Below, in pieces: positions 22,229-33,189 of a stretch of 64,000 nt of DNA. Position numbers and translations under genes: made by a program. This DNA comes from Siphonodentalium dalli (taxonomy: Eukaryota; Mollusca; Scaphopoda; Gadilida; Siphonodentaliidae), in assembly GCA_032622095.1 (NCBI GenBank), contig CP136067.1:75356705-75420704 (forward strand), read 5' to 3'. The notes beneath the pieces were generated by a model. It had not been told where the DNA came from and did not search any database. It saw only the letters and a list, made by a program, of their open reading frames with translations. The first letter of the stretch is position 1, and each line of letters begins with the position of its first letter.

Positions 22229-23905
22229 TAGAGCTGAAATGGACAGCCAGATAACCGGTTATCATCCGGATAACGACGTAACCGGTTAGAAAAAAATGAA
22301 CCGCACGAAACCGCATCCCGCTCTGTCAGTTGAATGTGTATCCAGGCAGGATAGTTCAAAGCAATGATGTCACTGAATCAGTGAATCTGTCATCTGATTG
22401 ACACCCCTCAGACTCGGTATTATTTCGTGTTGAAATTTGAAAAGTGAACACGGCTATCGATCAACTCTGCGAGAATTAACAATAAATGCCATTACAGGGA
22501 ATCGCATAAATGGGAAGTGTGGGCGAATTTCCGATTGGTAGAAGACAATGCAAACAAAAAAAAGAAGTTCAAAGTTAGTGTCCGCGATCATGATACCTAC
22601 GAATAATTCGAATACTGAATAGGACTGTGACCTAACTGACCTTCCTTTTAGTTCTATAGTTATTATACCCCCCGCAACGAAGTTAGGGGGGGTATACTGG
22701 AGTCAGCTTGTCCGTCCGTCGTCCGTCCGTCCGTCGTCCGTCCGTCCGTGGACACAAATTTGTCTGGAGTTTTTCTCAGTCGTTTTTTGATCAATTTCTG
22801 TGAAACTTGGCACAGACATCAAACACCATGGGAACCTGTGCACCTGCGATTATGACGTCTGTCGGACTTTTTTTGGTGGAGTTATCCCCCTTTTTCGACT
22901 TAGAAATTTTTTGCAACATGGATAATTTTGTCCGAGCTTTTATTCCTACATTTTTCGGTCAATTTTTAAAAAACGTGGCACAGATATTTATTACCATGGG
23001 AACTTGTGCACCTGCGAGTATGACGTCTGTCCGACATTATTTGGTGGAGTTATCCCCCTTTTTCGACTTAGAAACTTTTTTTGCAACATGCATAATTTTG
23101 TCCGAGCTTTTATTCCTACATTTTTCGGTCAATGTTTTTTAATCTTGGCACTGATATTTAGTACCATGGGAACCTGTGCACCTGCGATTATGACGTCTGT
23201 CCGACATTTTTTGTGTGGAGTTATTCCCCTTTTTCGACTTAGAAATTTTTTCGCAACATACATAATTTTGTCCAAGCTTTTATTCCTACATTTTTCGGTC
23301 AATAGGTTTAAGATTAGGGTTATGGTTGTACACCTGCAATGGGAACTGTTATTTTATTATTTTAACTAAATGTTTACTGACATGTGAAACATCTTAGTAT
23401 TTTAAAAACAGGGGGGTATCCGTAGTCCCATTGGGACAGTCACACCTCTAGTTAGTTATTACTTTCTAGTCTTTATTTATAATTCATTGGAGGATATACC
23501 AATGATGATAATGATATATTACAGATCTTTAATATATAGTTTTGTTACTCGTTTTACCAATACCCATACTATTGTTACTCGTTTTACAAATGCCCAAACA
23601 TATGCTGATCACTGGCAATTGCAAATAAGCGAGCCCCCTGCCATTCACAAATTTCACTTGCTCATTCGCCATCAAGAGAGCCAGCAAAAGAACAGTGAAT
23701 GCGTGTTTTTGAATATCGTTAAATGCCGTGAATAAGGTCTTTATTTCAGCTACTATTTCTCACCTAGGTTTGTCCCTGAAGCATGGCAAATGTCAACATA
23801 ATTAGTCTGAGAGAAATCCGCTAGAAATTAGCGGTTAACCGGTTGAAATCCGTCTAACCCCAATGATTAACCGGTTAGAAGAATGGGTCAACCGTTTCAG
23901 CTCTA
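22229..23905. mobile_element. hAT-like non-autonomous element with 8-bp TSD
   Basis: The termini TAGAGCTGAAATGG (left) and CCGTTTCAGCTCTA (right) are inverted and fit the hAT YARRG start. Both flanks carry the 8-bp direct repeat TTGCACAT (22221-22228 and 23906-23913). Subterminal regions carry repeated TAACCGGTTA palindromes (about 22253, 22290, 23835, 23868), likely transposase-binding sites. No transposase ORF. A separate hairpin-headed array element (22660-23440) sits inside, so either it was inserted later or it forms part of the cargo. Confidence 0.87.
22660..23440 (+). repeat. Hairpin-headed array element, ~169-bp units, nested in the hAT-like element
   Basis: The head hairpin TACCCCCCGCAACG ... 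AGTTAGGGGGGTA (22667-22695) is followed by GTCCGTCCGTCGTCCG runs. Three main units follow, with ACCATGGGAAC starting at 22825, 22993 and 23163 (168 and 170 bp). They share GTGCACCTGCGATTATGACG, GAGTTATCCCCCTTTTTCGA and CTTTTATTCCTACATTTTTC. The tail GGGGGGTATCCGTAGTCCCA forms a subterminal inverted match with the head. ORFs of 111-121 residues here translate the repeat. Confidence 0.85.
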
Positions 23906-25710
23906 TTGCACATCTCGTGGACTCAGTGTGGAATTAATTCAATATGAGACTATGAGTATGGACTAATGTGTCCAGATATGGTATGATGAATATATCATAG
24001 TACAATCATGGATGGATCCAGGGACCTTTTGATACAGGTAACCGGTTTGGGCGCCCAAACTCCCGGGCGCCCAAACTCTAGACGACTATTATTATTTAAT
24101 TTTTTTTAACAGAATAAAACACAAAACGAACATACAAAATCATAAAATACACTACTCAACTATCTATTTTAATGGATAAATAAGTGAATCTTTCTTTTGG
24201 TAGTTATTTTAAATAAAATTGCTGTCAGAATGCGCTAAATTTTCAATTAAACTTAATCGTTTTAGCGGTTAATTGTGTTGCCAATTTTCGAGGCATTGTA
24301 AGGGAGGTCACTCGGGATCCCAGTATCGTTAAAAAGTGGAACACTAAAGCGTAAACCGAACCGAAACGGATCGACCATGAAAAGACAATCAGATCGCCGC
24401 GTGTGTAGTCATATCTCTTCAACGAAAACGAAGAAAAGCAGGTGCTAATTAATTATTATAACAACATCTTTGTAATTGAAATATTCATTCAAATAGAACC
24501 CACAATTTGAATGTGTTTGTTTTTCCACTTACATACGTTTATTGAGGTTAGCCATTTCGGAGAATATAGACTAAGAGAAGTTTTATACCGTTATCTATCT
24601 TTGTTTACTTCAAAGTTATAATGGCGGTCATTTTGAAATTAATAGAGATGAATTACTAATTGGAGAAAACTGTTTTTACAACAAAAATGTTTTACTACTT
24701 ACCATATGGGTACGTTTACTAATGATATTAAATGTTAATCGTTATTCATCCTTCAGATTTTTTTTATAACTAAGACTCAATCTGATTGACAATTCCCCAA
24801 TCATTTGTTGCAGTCATTTGTATAATGTATGGTATGCCTTTTATGAAAGTTTCATAATTTCAGGGTTCAGGAATACCTATTGAACTAAATTATATCTGAC
24901 CATAAACTATGAACATTTCCAATCCCAATCATAACATAACAAAATTCACAAAGTTACTCTTGAGAAACTAATCAAATTTAACTCTCAGTAAAATTAAAAA
25001 TGTTGACTCGGAGAGGCCCAGATTCGCTCTCAATACATTGGATTTTCAAAAAAATTCCTGGGGAGGGCCCCCGGACCCCCCCTCTAACGAGTCTCGATGT
25101 ATCATCCGCGAATATGGGAACTCGTTAACAGCAGTTATATCACAGTGATTTACTTTAATTTTAAAATGATATCAACTATAATTTGATGACCTATTTAAAG
25201 GTAGTACTAGTACTTACTACATTGTTGACAATGTTGGGTAGATTAAAAGAAATTATCATTAGACAAATTTCTGGTTTATTTAGTACTCAATAGCCAACAT
25301 TGTAAAATGGAAGTTTTCCATGTGAATGGGGGTTGTCGATTAGTTGACTGCAACTAATTTTTTGACTGTCAATTAGAGTACGACTACGAGATACGTAGTT
25401 GTTTCAACACTATGGAGGGATACCGTGTTATTGGATCAATTGATGTCAGGTTAGTCTTCAATCTATTTGACCCCTCAGGGAAGTTATCGAGGGGATCTAG
25501 ATATCTTATAATACCTAGAGTTATAAACAAGACCAATTATAACTGAGTCAATGATCACTGATATTTGATTCATATTGATGAATTGTATATTGTTATGATG
25601 TAAGAAAAAGAAAGAAAGGGTAGGATGATGCCCATTTATGGGTATTGTGGTAAAAAATTGCATAAAGGATCTTTACTCATTTCATCAGTTTATCTCTTTC
25701 GTTTTGTCAG

Positions 25711-25867
25711 GAATGCTCCTACACAACTGGAAATCAACAGTTCTAAGCGTGAAGTGAAAATCCCGAAAGCTTCTAAGCAGAAGGTCGAAGACAGAGACTT
25801 TGCTGCTAAATACTACGGAGAATATCTTGATCCAAATGACATATTCCACTTCAAAATTTCTGAATAG
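25711..25867 (+). CDS. Ankyrin-repeat protein, terminal exon D with stop
   Basis: Acceptor TTTCGTTTTGTCAG before 25711. Entered in phase 2 from exon C, it gives 52 residues and ends at TAG 25865-25867. The four exons together total 537 bases, a whole number of codons. The C-terminus is lysine-rich and then acidic/aromatic, ending YYGEYLDPNDIFHFKISE. No named domain is recognised. The long open frame running back to 25625 through the acceptor is intronic read-through. Confidence 0.8.
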
Positions 25868-27640
25868 ATCATCTCTCAATTGCTATACAAAATACATACT
25901 GAATTTTCTCTTCATTTTAAAACCAATAATTTAGACAGTGTCGAAAATTTCAGACAGAAGATACATGTGATTAGACATAACAAGAAATTTAGTTTTCTCC
26001 TAACCCGACCGATCCTCCAAATAATCACCAAATTTTATTGCCCTCCATCAAAACAAATTTGTGTTATGCAATCAGTCTTCGTTGGCTGTGGATTGCTCAA
26101 GATCTTTGTTGTGTGCTTTTCACAAAGACCAACGGTGACCGAAACCGGCTTAAATTAACTTCCGCATAAAACATGGCCGCGCTCATGAAAACCACAGCCG
26201 TCAAATTTTGTCACATGGAAATGACTTGAAATTGATGGAAGATATTTGAAGTAAACCATTGAATATAAATGTATTTGTTTACCCTTTCACCATCACAATA
26301 GTGGGTAAAACTCTTATTAACTCAGGGCACTATACATGTAGTTGTCCAGCTGGTGAAAAAAAAAATCTACCCACCGACTGACCTATTTTTGGGGCTCCAT
26401 CAGGGAAAACTAACCTGTATTTTTTTAGGCCTTTAAATAGTCCTAAAAAACATGATGGCTATGATTTGACACAGAGAGAAGCTATGTTTAAGGGATTTTG
26501 GTTTGCCATGGGTTCACTTTAGGCCCCTGCGAAGCTTCAAAGATTTGATTCGGTGTCGACATCGGCGATCAGATTCGGGATCGAAACCGAATCGGCTCTG
26601 CGATTCGTATATTTTAAAATAGGCCTACTCTTTCCCGTTTATGGGGACAAACTACCAAAATGTTTATTTATGGAGCTCAATTGATATGATGGGCCAATTG
26701 CTGCAATGTACCGTGTTTACCCATCTAAAGTTTCATTACGCGATTATGTCCAGTCGCAGTCCATGGCCTTTTCACGGATGTCATTACGTGTAACACTGGT
26801 GGTTCTTACACAATGCTCATGCTCATGCAAATTAGATGTCAGAAGGCCAAGTTTCTGAAGCGGGCCGCACACTCCGGGTTGATGATTATTTTGGTTTCTG
26901 GGTGACAGCTTTATTTAGAGTTTTCTGTTTGTTTTCAAATTTGACATATGGATTACTCGCTATGACCCTTTGTTTAAATTATCACTAGCATAGTTTGCCA
27001 CGCCCTATCATGTTTAAAATCCATTTTCGCACATCAAAACTAAAATCCTTGTAAAATGTAATTATTTTTTATCAGGAATAATTTCTTTCCAGAAAAGGAA
27101 TAACCCAATTATGTCAGAAATAAAATTATTGATGTCAATTAATTAATTGATGTTGGTCAGTCCTATTAAAATGATGTCAAATACTCAAACATCTGTGATA
27201 ATTTGTGGCACTACCTCCTCCCCACAGGTAGAATTGTTTGAATAGTGCAATTTGAATTCTCTCTACTATTCATCTTATTTATATAAGTCTTGAGTGGATT
27301 TTTTTTCAGTATGTATCATGGTGTGTTTGGGTTATATGGTGTTCTTCTGCGAGAAAATGGTATGTTCGGATATTTGAGTGAGGGATGTGATTTGATATGT
27401 ATATCAGACGTTATTTATGCTTTGATTTTAACAACAGTGGGTGTTTCTAGCCCACAACTGGAATTAATATGTAAAAATTTATATTTATGATTTATGTTGA
27501 TTCTATCATTGTTTATTTGATTGATTTCAAAAATAATTATGTTGCAAATTAAAGTTGGGCTGACCATTCTTATCAAACTTTCTCGTTGTTATGAATCCAT
27601 TGTGGGGCTAAATACATGCATTTTATTAAATACATGCACT
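25868..27640 (+). other. 3' UTR and downstream sequence
   Basis: No AATAAA lies close after the stop; the first that I noticed is in AGAAATAAAATT near 27118, so the polyadenylation site is unassigned. The frame 25880-26158 is probably UTR. A GATTCGG/CCGAATC-rich stretch (26548-26610) could be the subterminal part of an old DNA transposon. Nothing else is recognised. Confidence 0.4.
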
Positions 27641-27644
27641 GATG

Positions 27645-28010
27645 TTTTTGGTTGAGTTTTTCAAAAAACTCGACCTATAGTTTGTGAGGTTAGTTCGCAG
27701 GCGGCGGGCATCAACATATGGCATTAGCGCAATAACTTTAACAAATTATCAACTGATTTTGTTGCTATTCAGTGTATGAGACTTGCACTATATGAGCAAA
27801 TGTGGCTTACTGGAATTCAAGCTGGTAATCGTCCTAAGAAATAACGATTGGAAATTGAATCACGACAAAATAGTCTTGAAACAAACAAAATAGATATCAC
27901 ATGCATGCAGTGAATCCACAGCGACAAACTTCAATAGCATGGCTCTCTTAACTTGCGAGTGGATTCTGAATGGGGGGGGGGGGGGTGCGGGTCAACCATA
28001 AGCATGACGT
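27645..28010 (+). repeat. Hairpin-headed array element, head plus one unit
   Basis: GGTTGAGTTTTTCAAAAAAC and then TCGACC forms a perfect short hairpin at 27650-27676. It is followed by a GC-rich spacer and one unit (GCATTAGCGCAATAACTTTA ...). A run of twelve G ends near 27985. It matches the general head architecture of the other arrays but has no tetranucleotide run. Confidence 0.5.
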
Positions 28011-28204
28011 GATGGACAATAAGGCAGTTTTTCCTGATTAATATTAACTTGCATTCAGCCCATGCTAAACTACGATGATGGCGGCACATTGGCCCAGTTC
28101 ATAATGCATTTTTCGAAAACCCACTTTGTTCACCACACAAGGTGTGAATATATACCCACCTTCCACTCATTCATGTATGTGTGAACAGGTTGTGGTTTTA
28201 ACTT

Positions 28205-28315
28205 TTGTCAGATAATCACCTCGGCAAGTATCTGATACACAAATAATCACCTGTGGCTGCTTTGCGGCCTTAGGTGATTATTTGGCCTCATTACTTGTCT
28301 CGGTGATTATCCTTT
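28205..28315. repeat. Nested fold-back with AATAATCACC motifs
   Basis: AATAATCACCTGTGG pairs with the TTAGGTGATTATTTGG stretch around a loop near 28262. Outside this, GATAATCACCTCGGCAAGTA pairs with TACTTGTCTCGGTGATTATC. The result is two concentric stems within ~105 bp. It could be a small MITE; no TSD was identified. Confidence 0.65.
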
Positions 28316-28975
28316 ACATAGTGCGCCAAATATTGAGATTTTCGTATTTTACAAATTGACACCTGCATACCGTTTTTTGTGGAAAATCTCAAAATGCCAA
28401 ATCATATTAGCTGTCCAGTAAAGATATTCCGAGTCTGGATGAGGACACCCGAAACCATTGTAATTACTTGAGAAAAAACTGTATTCGCCAAGACAAGGAT
28501 CAGTGCCTCGGCGGCCAGACTATGATAATTATATAGTACTCAAAGGTTCCTGACACAAAAATAGTCATAACAGCTACCGGTAGTACCAATTTCCCTACAT
28601 ATCGTCTAAGCTGATAAGGAATGCTCTTTATTGTTAATGTATTGGTCAATGGCACCATTTGTTCGGAATCAATCGATGAATGTTCACAGAACCTACACTT
28701 AACAAGATGACTGTTAGAGGCATCTTGGTGTGTCCAAAATGTCCATATATGACGAGGCAATCGTCCACATTTTGCATTTGAATTTAGTAAATTCCAACTT
28801 CAATATCAGTTTTGAGATGAACAAAGACGGAATAAGCCATGCATGATACTTGCGATAATAGTGATATACCAATCAACAGATTGTCTAATCACATTTTGAT
28901 ATCATAAATATCATATGCCGTGTTTGTTTTAAGCATACAATTATGAAATGCACTTGAGTTCCAACTCGTTTTTAG
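28316..28975. other. Intergenic, nothing recognised
   Basis: No exon or repeat boundary that I can support. The minus frame at 28500-28760 has no recognisable domain. Confidence 0.45.
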
Positions 28976-29940
28976 CTCACCTGAGACGAAGTCTCCGGTG
29001 GAGCTACAGTCATCACTCCTCGTCCGTCCATCTATCAACAATTCTTTGAACATCTCCTCTGGAACCGTAAGACCGAATTTGTTCATATTTGGTGTGGATG
29101 TTCCCTAGGTGACTCTCATTCAGATTTGTTCAAATGAGGTCACTGGGTCAAATAGTTGCGAAACCAGGGCCATTATACCTCTATTCCTCCATAGTAATTC
29201 TTACAACGACTTCTTGTCCAGAACCATTGGGCCGATTTAGCTAATATTTGGTATGGAGGGTCCTTGGGTGACTGGTGTTCAGATTTGTTCAAATGAGGTC
29301 ACCCGGTCAATTAGTTGAGAAACCAGGGCCATAACTCACAGTAAATTCAGTAATTCTTAGAATGACTTCTTCTCAAAAAATATTGGGCCGATTTATTTTG
29401 GTACGGAGGGACCTTGGGTGACTGGGGTTCAGATTTGTGCAAATGGGGTCACTGGGTCAAATAGTGTCAGAGCCAGGGACATAACTCTAAAAAAAAAATT
29501 CATTTTTGCATTTTGGCCTTTGGTATGGAGGATCCTTTAGTGACTGAGATTCAGATTTATGGATAATTGGGCTTTAAACATGTCTAAATGGTTTTATAAA
29601 AAGGCGCTTTGTGAGATTGGAAATTTCTAACAATTGAGAAAGTTTGAGATGTCGGTTGTGAAATTCCAACCTAAGACTTGGGAGTCTGGAGCCCGGTCGG
29701 GAGAGGACATGTTGAGCTGGAGAGGAATGGGGGGGTGATCAGTAGTGTACAGTTGGTAATTTAAAGGTGGATATTCACTGATCTACATACATGAAGCCTC
29801 TCTAGCCACATATCCTGTTTAGATCTACTTCTTTTAAAGTGATTATGAAAAGTTCTGACTGTTGTGGTCTCCAGAGTCCCAGTCTTATCAGTCTTTGCTG
29901 TCTTGTGGGCGACCCCACAGTCTTTGACTGTCTTGTATTT
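28976..29940 (+). repeat. Hairpin-headed array element, copy 2 (TTCAAATGAG family)
   Basis: The head AGCTCACCTGAGACGAAG and CTCCGGTGGAGCT forms a hairpin, followed by CTCGTCCGTCC. About four units follow with GTTCAAATGAGGTCACTGGG, GAAACCAGGGCCAT and TTTGGTATGGAGGGTCCTTG. The tail (GACTGTTGTGGTCTCCAGAG ... GACCCCACAGTCTTTGACTG, about 29855-29930) matches the tail at 1810-1905. It ends next to the palindrome at 29971. Confidence 0.8.
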
Positions 29941-29970
29941 TTCAAAAGGTCAACAGAATATATGCAACAA

Positions 29971-30178
29971 ATAAATGAATTTGAGCCACGGATTAGTGCA
30001 AAATACACTCGTGTGCTCTGTGAACGATGCAAACAACATGATAATTATAATGAAAATGAATTTATGACTCCATGCAGTCATAAATTCATTTTCATTATAA
30101 TTACCATGTTGTTTGCATCCTTCATAGAGCACACAAGTGTATTTTGCACTAATCCATGGCTCAAATTCATTCATTTAT
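29971..30178. repeat. ~100-bp-arm palindrome with 6-bp loop
   Basis: The arms 29971-30069 and 30076-30178 are inverted repeats with only a few mismatches and a 4-bp indel (TAATGAAAATGAATTTATGACT on the left). The loop is CCATGC. Frames on both strands read almost the same protein, as expected for a palindrome. The right arm just past the loop is the start of the tandem duplication, so copy 2 contains only the right arm. Confidence 0.9.
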
Positions 30179-32059
30179 ATATTTTCATTTACATTACTTT
30201 TATGGCATGAAAGATATTTAAAATTTCACTGTTTTCAGTTACCAAGAACATCTGTAAAATATATTTTAATCAAAAGCTCATTATTTTCATTAGAAAGGCA
30301 ACTACCTCAATGGTATTTAAATTCGCGCAGTATCCGTCGGTGCGCGAAGTTAAAACTGAGCGGAGTTTAGACCAAACCACAGGGAAACGAGAAGGCTATA
30401 TAATATCGACGAGTTACATATACATTGCGGAAGGTTGGACCGACTATTAAGCGTTTATGACTATAATTTACTTGCGGGCAACCACGTGTAAACCATTAAT
30501 GATATGTACATGTATGACGTAATTATATAGCAACAAATCATGGTAACATCATTGATGTTGAAATACTTGTGAAAAATACACATATTGCAGGCTGAAGATG
30601 CACGAAAGCACGTTGCCCTATTCACAACGCTGACGTGACATCGTGACCATACCGCCTGTGTTAGTTGATATGTCAATACAACACACCGCCAACTTTTGAT
30701 TTTTTCTTATGAAAGTTTTCTATATGTGGTTGCAGGTTCATCTAAATTATGTTTATAACTATTTCAATATCAGAATAATTATATGGAGCGTATAGACACC
30801 AGTCTTCACAACACATATTGATGATGCAGTTATGTTATATTTATGCACGATGTAAAGCCGTCGATCGTGATGGTGTTTAATATGCACACATATCTTCATT
30901 GACGATAAAGATCTCAAACTGTCATCAAATCCATTTACGAAAATAGTTTTGTCAGTTTTGAATTCACGCAGCTAGGTGCGCTTATTCAAAACTGAGCGAA
31001 AAATAGTATTGCGCGAATTTCCATACGAGTAAGGTACCCGTAAATAATTTTCTATTCTAAATTTATGAATTATTTTCATGTCATGCCTGTTGATCAATGA
31101 ATAATAGGGCTCAGATGAGTTGTGGGTCATGGACCATAACCAAGTTGAAGCTGCACCACCATATCTCTTAACACTGTGGTCGTATTCTAGTTGATTGCTC
31201 CTTGCTTGAGTGGACCACACTGCATATCAACATTTGTTTTCATTGTTTGTGACTGCTTTATTCTTCATTATAGTTTTTGGGGGTATGATGCTATATTATG
31301 CAATTAAAAATCTAACTCAACATGATACAAATGAAGCCTCCTCTCTTAGAGCCAAGACAATAAACTATTTGGTGATAGGTTTTACATAGAGATGTGTAAA
31401 TCAATCTAGTGGGTTCGACTAATATTTTGAGGACACCTGGTTATCATATCGCCACGAAGAAACAGATGTTTTAAGAAATGTCCAGGTGGGCCTCTGTTCG
31501 TGGTGCTATACTGGCTAATTATTCGCAGCTTAAAATAATTGTATCAGCTACATGTGCCCGACACTGATCGATATTTTAAGTTGTTCTAAAAATGAAAGAA
31601 ATCCTCTGTAACTGGCAGATGTACCCTTGTCATATATGCCAGTATAGGAGAACCGTGAAAAGTCATAATTATGCTACTGACTGTGTTTTCTTTTATCTCA
31701 GAAAAAAACTAAATTTGACTGCACGATGTGACCACTATTTTTGAACAGGCCTATACATTTCCATCTCTCTTGATAAATTGTATCTTTTTTGGACAATATC
31801 TTGAACAGGAATGACTCAATTTTATTATAATACATGAGAACATGCCATCCTTTTGGCGGTTCAATTGAGGTCCCTCGTTTTGCAAGCAAGAATATATGTA
31901 TCTCTTAAATAGAATGACAAATAAACTTTAAATGTTTCTTCTTTTATATGCTGGCTCACTATATGAATGCCCTGATTCCCGTCCCCATATAAATATGAAA
32001 TTTGTGAAGATATAATTGTTCAAGTGACTTAATTCGATCACCATTTGTCAAGGTTGTGA

Positions 32060-32660
32060 AATTAGAACGAATTATGGAGATATCTATATTTAACATTGGT
32101 GGATATCGGCGACTAAAACATTCTTATGAATGCTATATTGCTCCTCCACTCTCCATCCCTGACCTAAATGCACCAAGATGTGCCGTTGTTTAACGCACGT
32201 GATTTGATTCCTCGTCTCATGGAGAAGAACTGCGTGTATGAATTTAGTGGAAATAAGTGCTAACACATTTGTATCAGCTTTGGTGCCCCCCCCCCTGACT
32301 CGAACGGCGCCATATCATAGAGATGATTATGCATAAGTTTGGTGGAATCAGCGACAGATATATTTAATAATTTTTGCTGCCCTCCCATGTTCTACCCCTG
32401 ACAACTGCGTCACTTTAGAAAATTTAAACCACACCATTATCTTCCTCGTAAAAAGTTACCCCTGTCAGACCCATTTTGTGCCATCTAGATGGTCCCACAT
32501 GAAGTTCTATAGAACAGACAGACGATCGCAGATGTAGGCACCAAAGGTGGCGTCTATATAACACACGATTTGATTCATCGTATCATTGGAGAAGAACGTG
32601 TATGGATTTGGTGGAAATTGGCGCTAAGCATACTTTTTATCAGTTTTTGTGACCCTCCCC
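32060..32660 (+). repeat. Degenerate array (GGTGGAAATYGGCG family), copy 1
   Basis: Recurring phrases are GGTGGATATCGGCGACTAAA, CATAGAGATGATTATGCATA, GGTGGAAATTGGCGCTAAG, CCCTGACNNNNTGCGTCACT and AGTTCTATAGAACAGACAGA. The same phrases appear at 35400-35730 and 46590-46790, and more distantly at 12640-12900. In copy 2 of the duplication it lies at about 37925-38525. Confidence 0.7.
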
Positions 32661-32689
32661 TCCCTATCCCTGAATCAAGCGAAGCCACT

Positions 32690-32870
32690 TCACTGCATGA
32701 AAAGCGAGATTTATAAAATATAAATTTATGTCGCATAAATTTAGGACCCTAAATTTATGCATGCATTTATGCATATTAAATTCGCCTTTATACAAAAATA
32801 TAAATCTCGCATTTATATTTTTAAATCCCGCATAAATGTCGCATTAATTTCGCTCATTACTGTAACCAAC
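32690..32870. repeat. AAATTTATGC-rich hairpin block
   Basis: GCATAAATTTAGGACC and CTAAATTTATGC form a hairpin. TTTATGCATGCATTTATGC and several ATAAATCTCGC/GCGAGATTTAT words surround it in both orientations. Its duplicate lies at about 38555-38735. It is related in vocabulary to the GAATAAATG mosaic at 34960-35395. Confidence 0.6.
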
Positions 32871-33189
32871 GGCGGGTTTAATTCTTGGCCCATAATTTAA
32901 TTACTACCATGTGGATATGTGAGACATGTATCATTAACACGAGCTAACGGCTGGATACAGGTTTCTTTGTCTGCGAACAACGCTGATGCGAAGACGTGTG
33001 TGAATAAGATGGGAACTCATTTTACCAAGGGTAAGTTAACACATATGTGGCTATGAAATGAAGGTATTTCACAATTTATGTTGCCGATTCATTCTTTCAT
33101 CAATTCGCAGCGTGATCGACACATGTCAAAATTAATATTTGATTATACAGAGACGTCGGAATAAGGTTATTCTATCGCGTGAAAATGTG

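Larger units (their letters stand above)
21133..25710 (+). other. Intron C-D of the ankyrin gene (4.6 kb)
   Basis: GT at 21133; AG at 25709-25710 after CTCTTTCGTTTTGTC. It contains a TTAA MITE (21557-21815) and a hAT-like element (22229-23905) that itself contains an array element. Older hAT-like termini may lie at about 21880 and 25412. Between 23914 and 25300, GGGCGCCCAAACT occurs twice (24049 and 24066) and a GGGGAGGGCCCCCGGACCCC block lies near 25062; neither is assigned. Confidence 0.7.

Noticed and set aside
22807..23369. Frames of 111-121 residues with repeated MGTCAPAIMTSV
   Set aside because: Direct translation of the ~169-bp array units nested in the hAT-like element.
25880..26158. 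92-residue plus frame directly after the ankyrin stop
   Set aside because: It lies in the expected 3' UTR, has no domain and no splice support.
29839..30210. 123-residue plus frame and its near twin on the minus strand
   Set aside because: Both arise from the palindrome at 29971-30178, and no protein family is recognisable.
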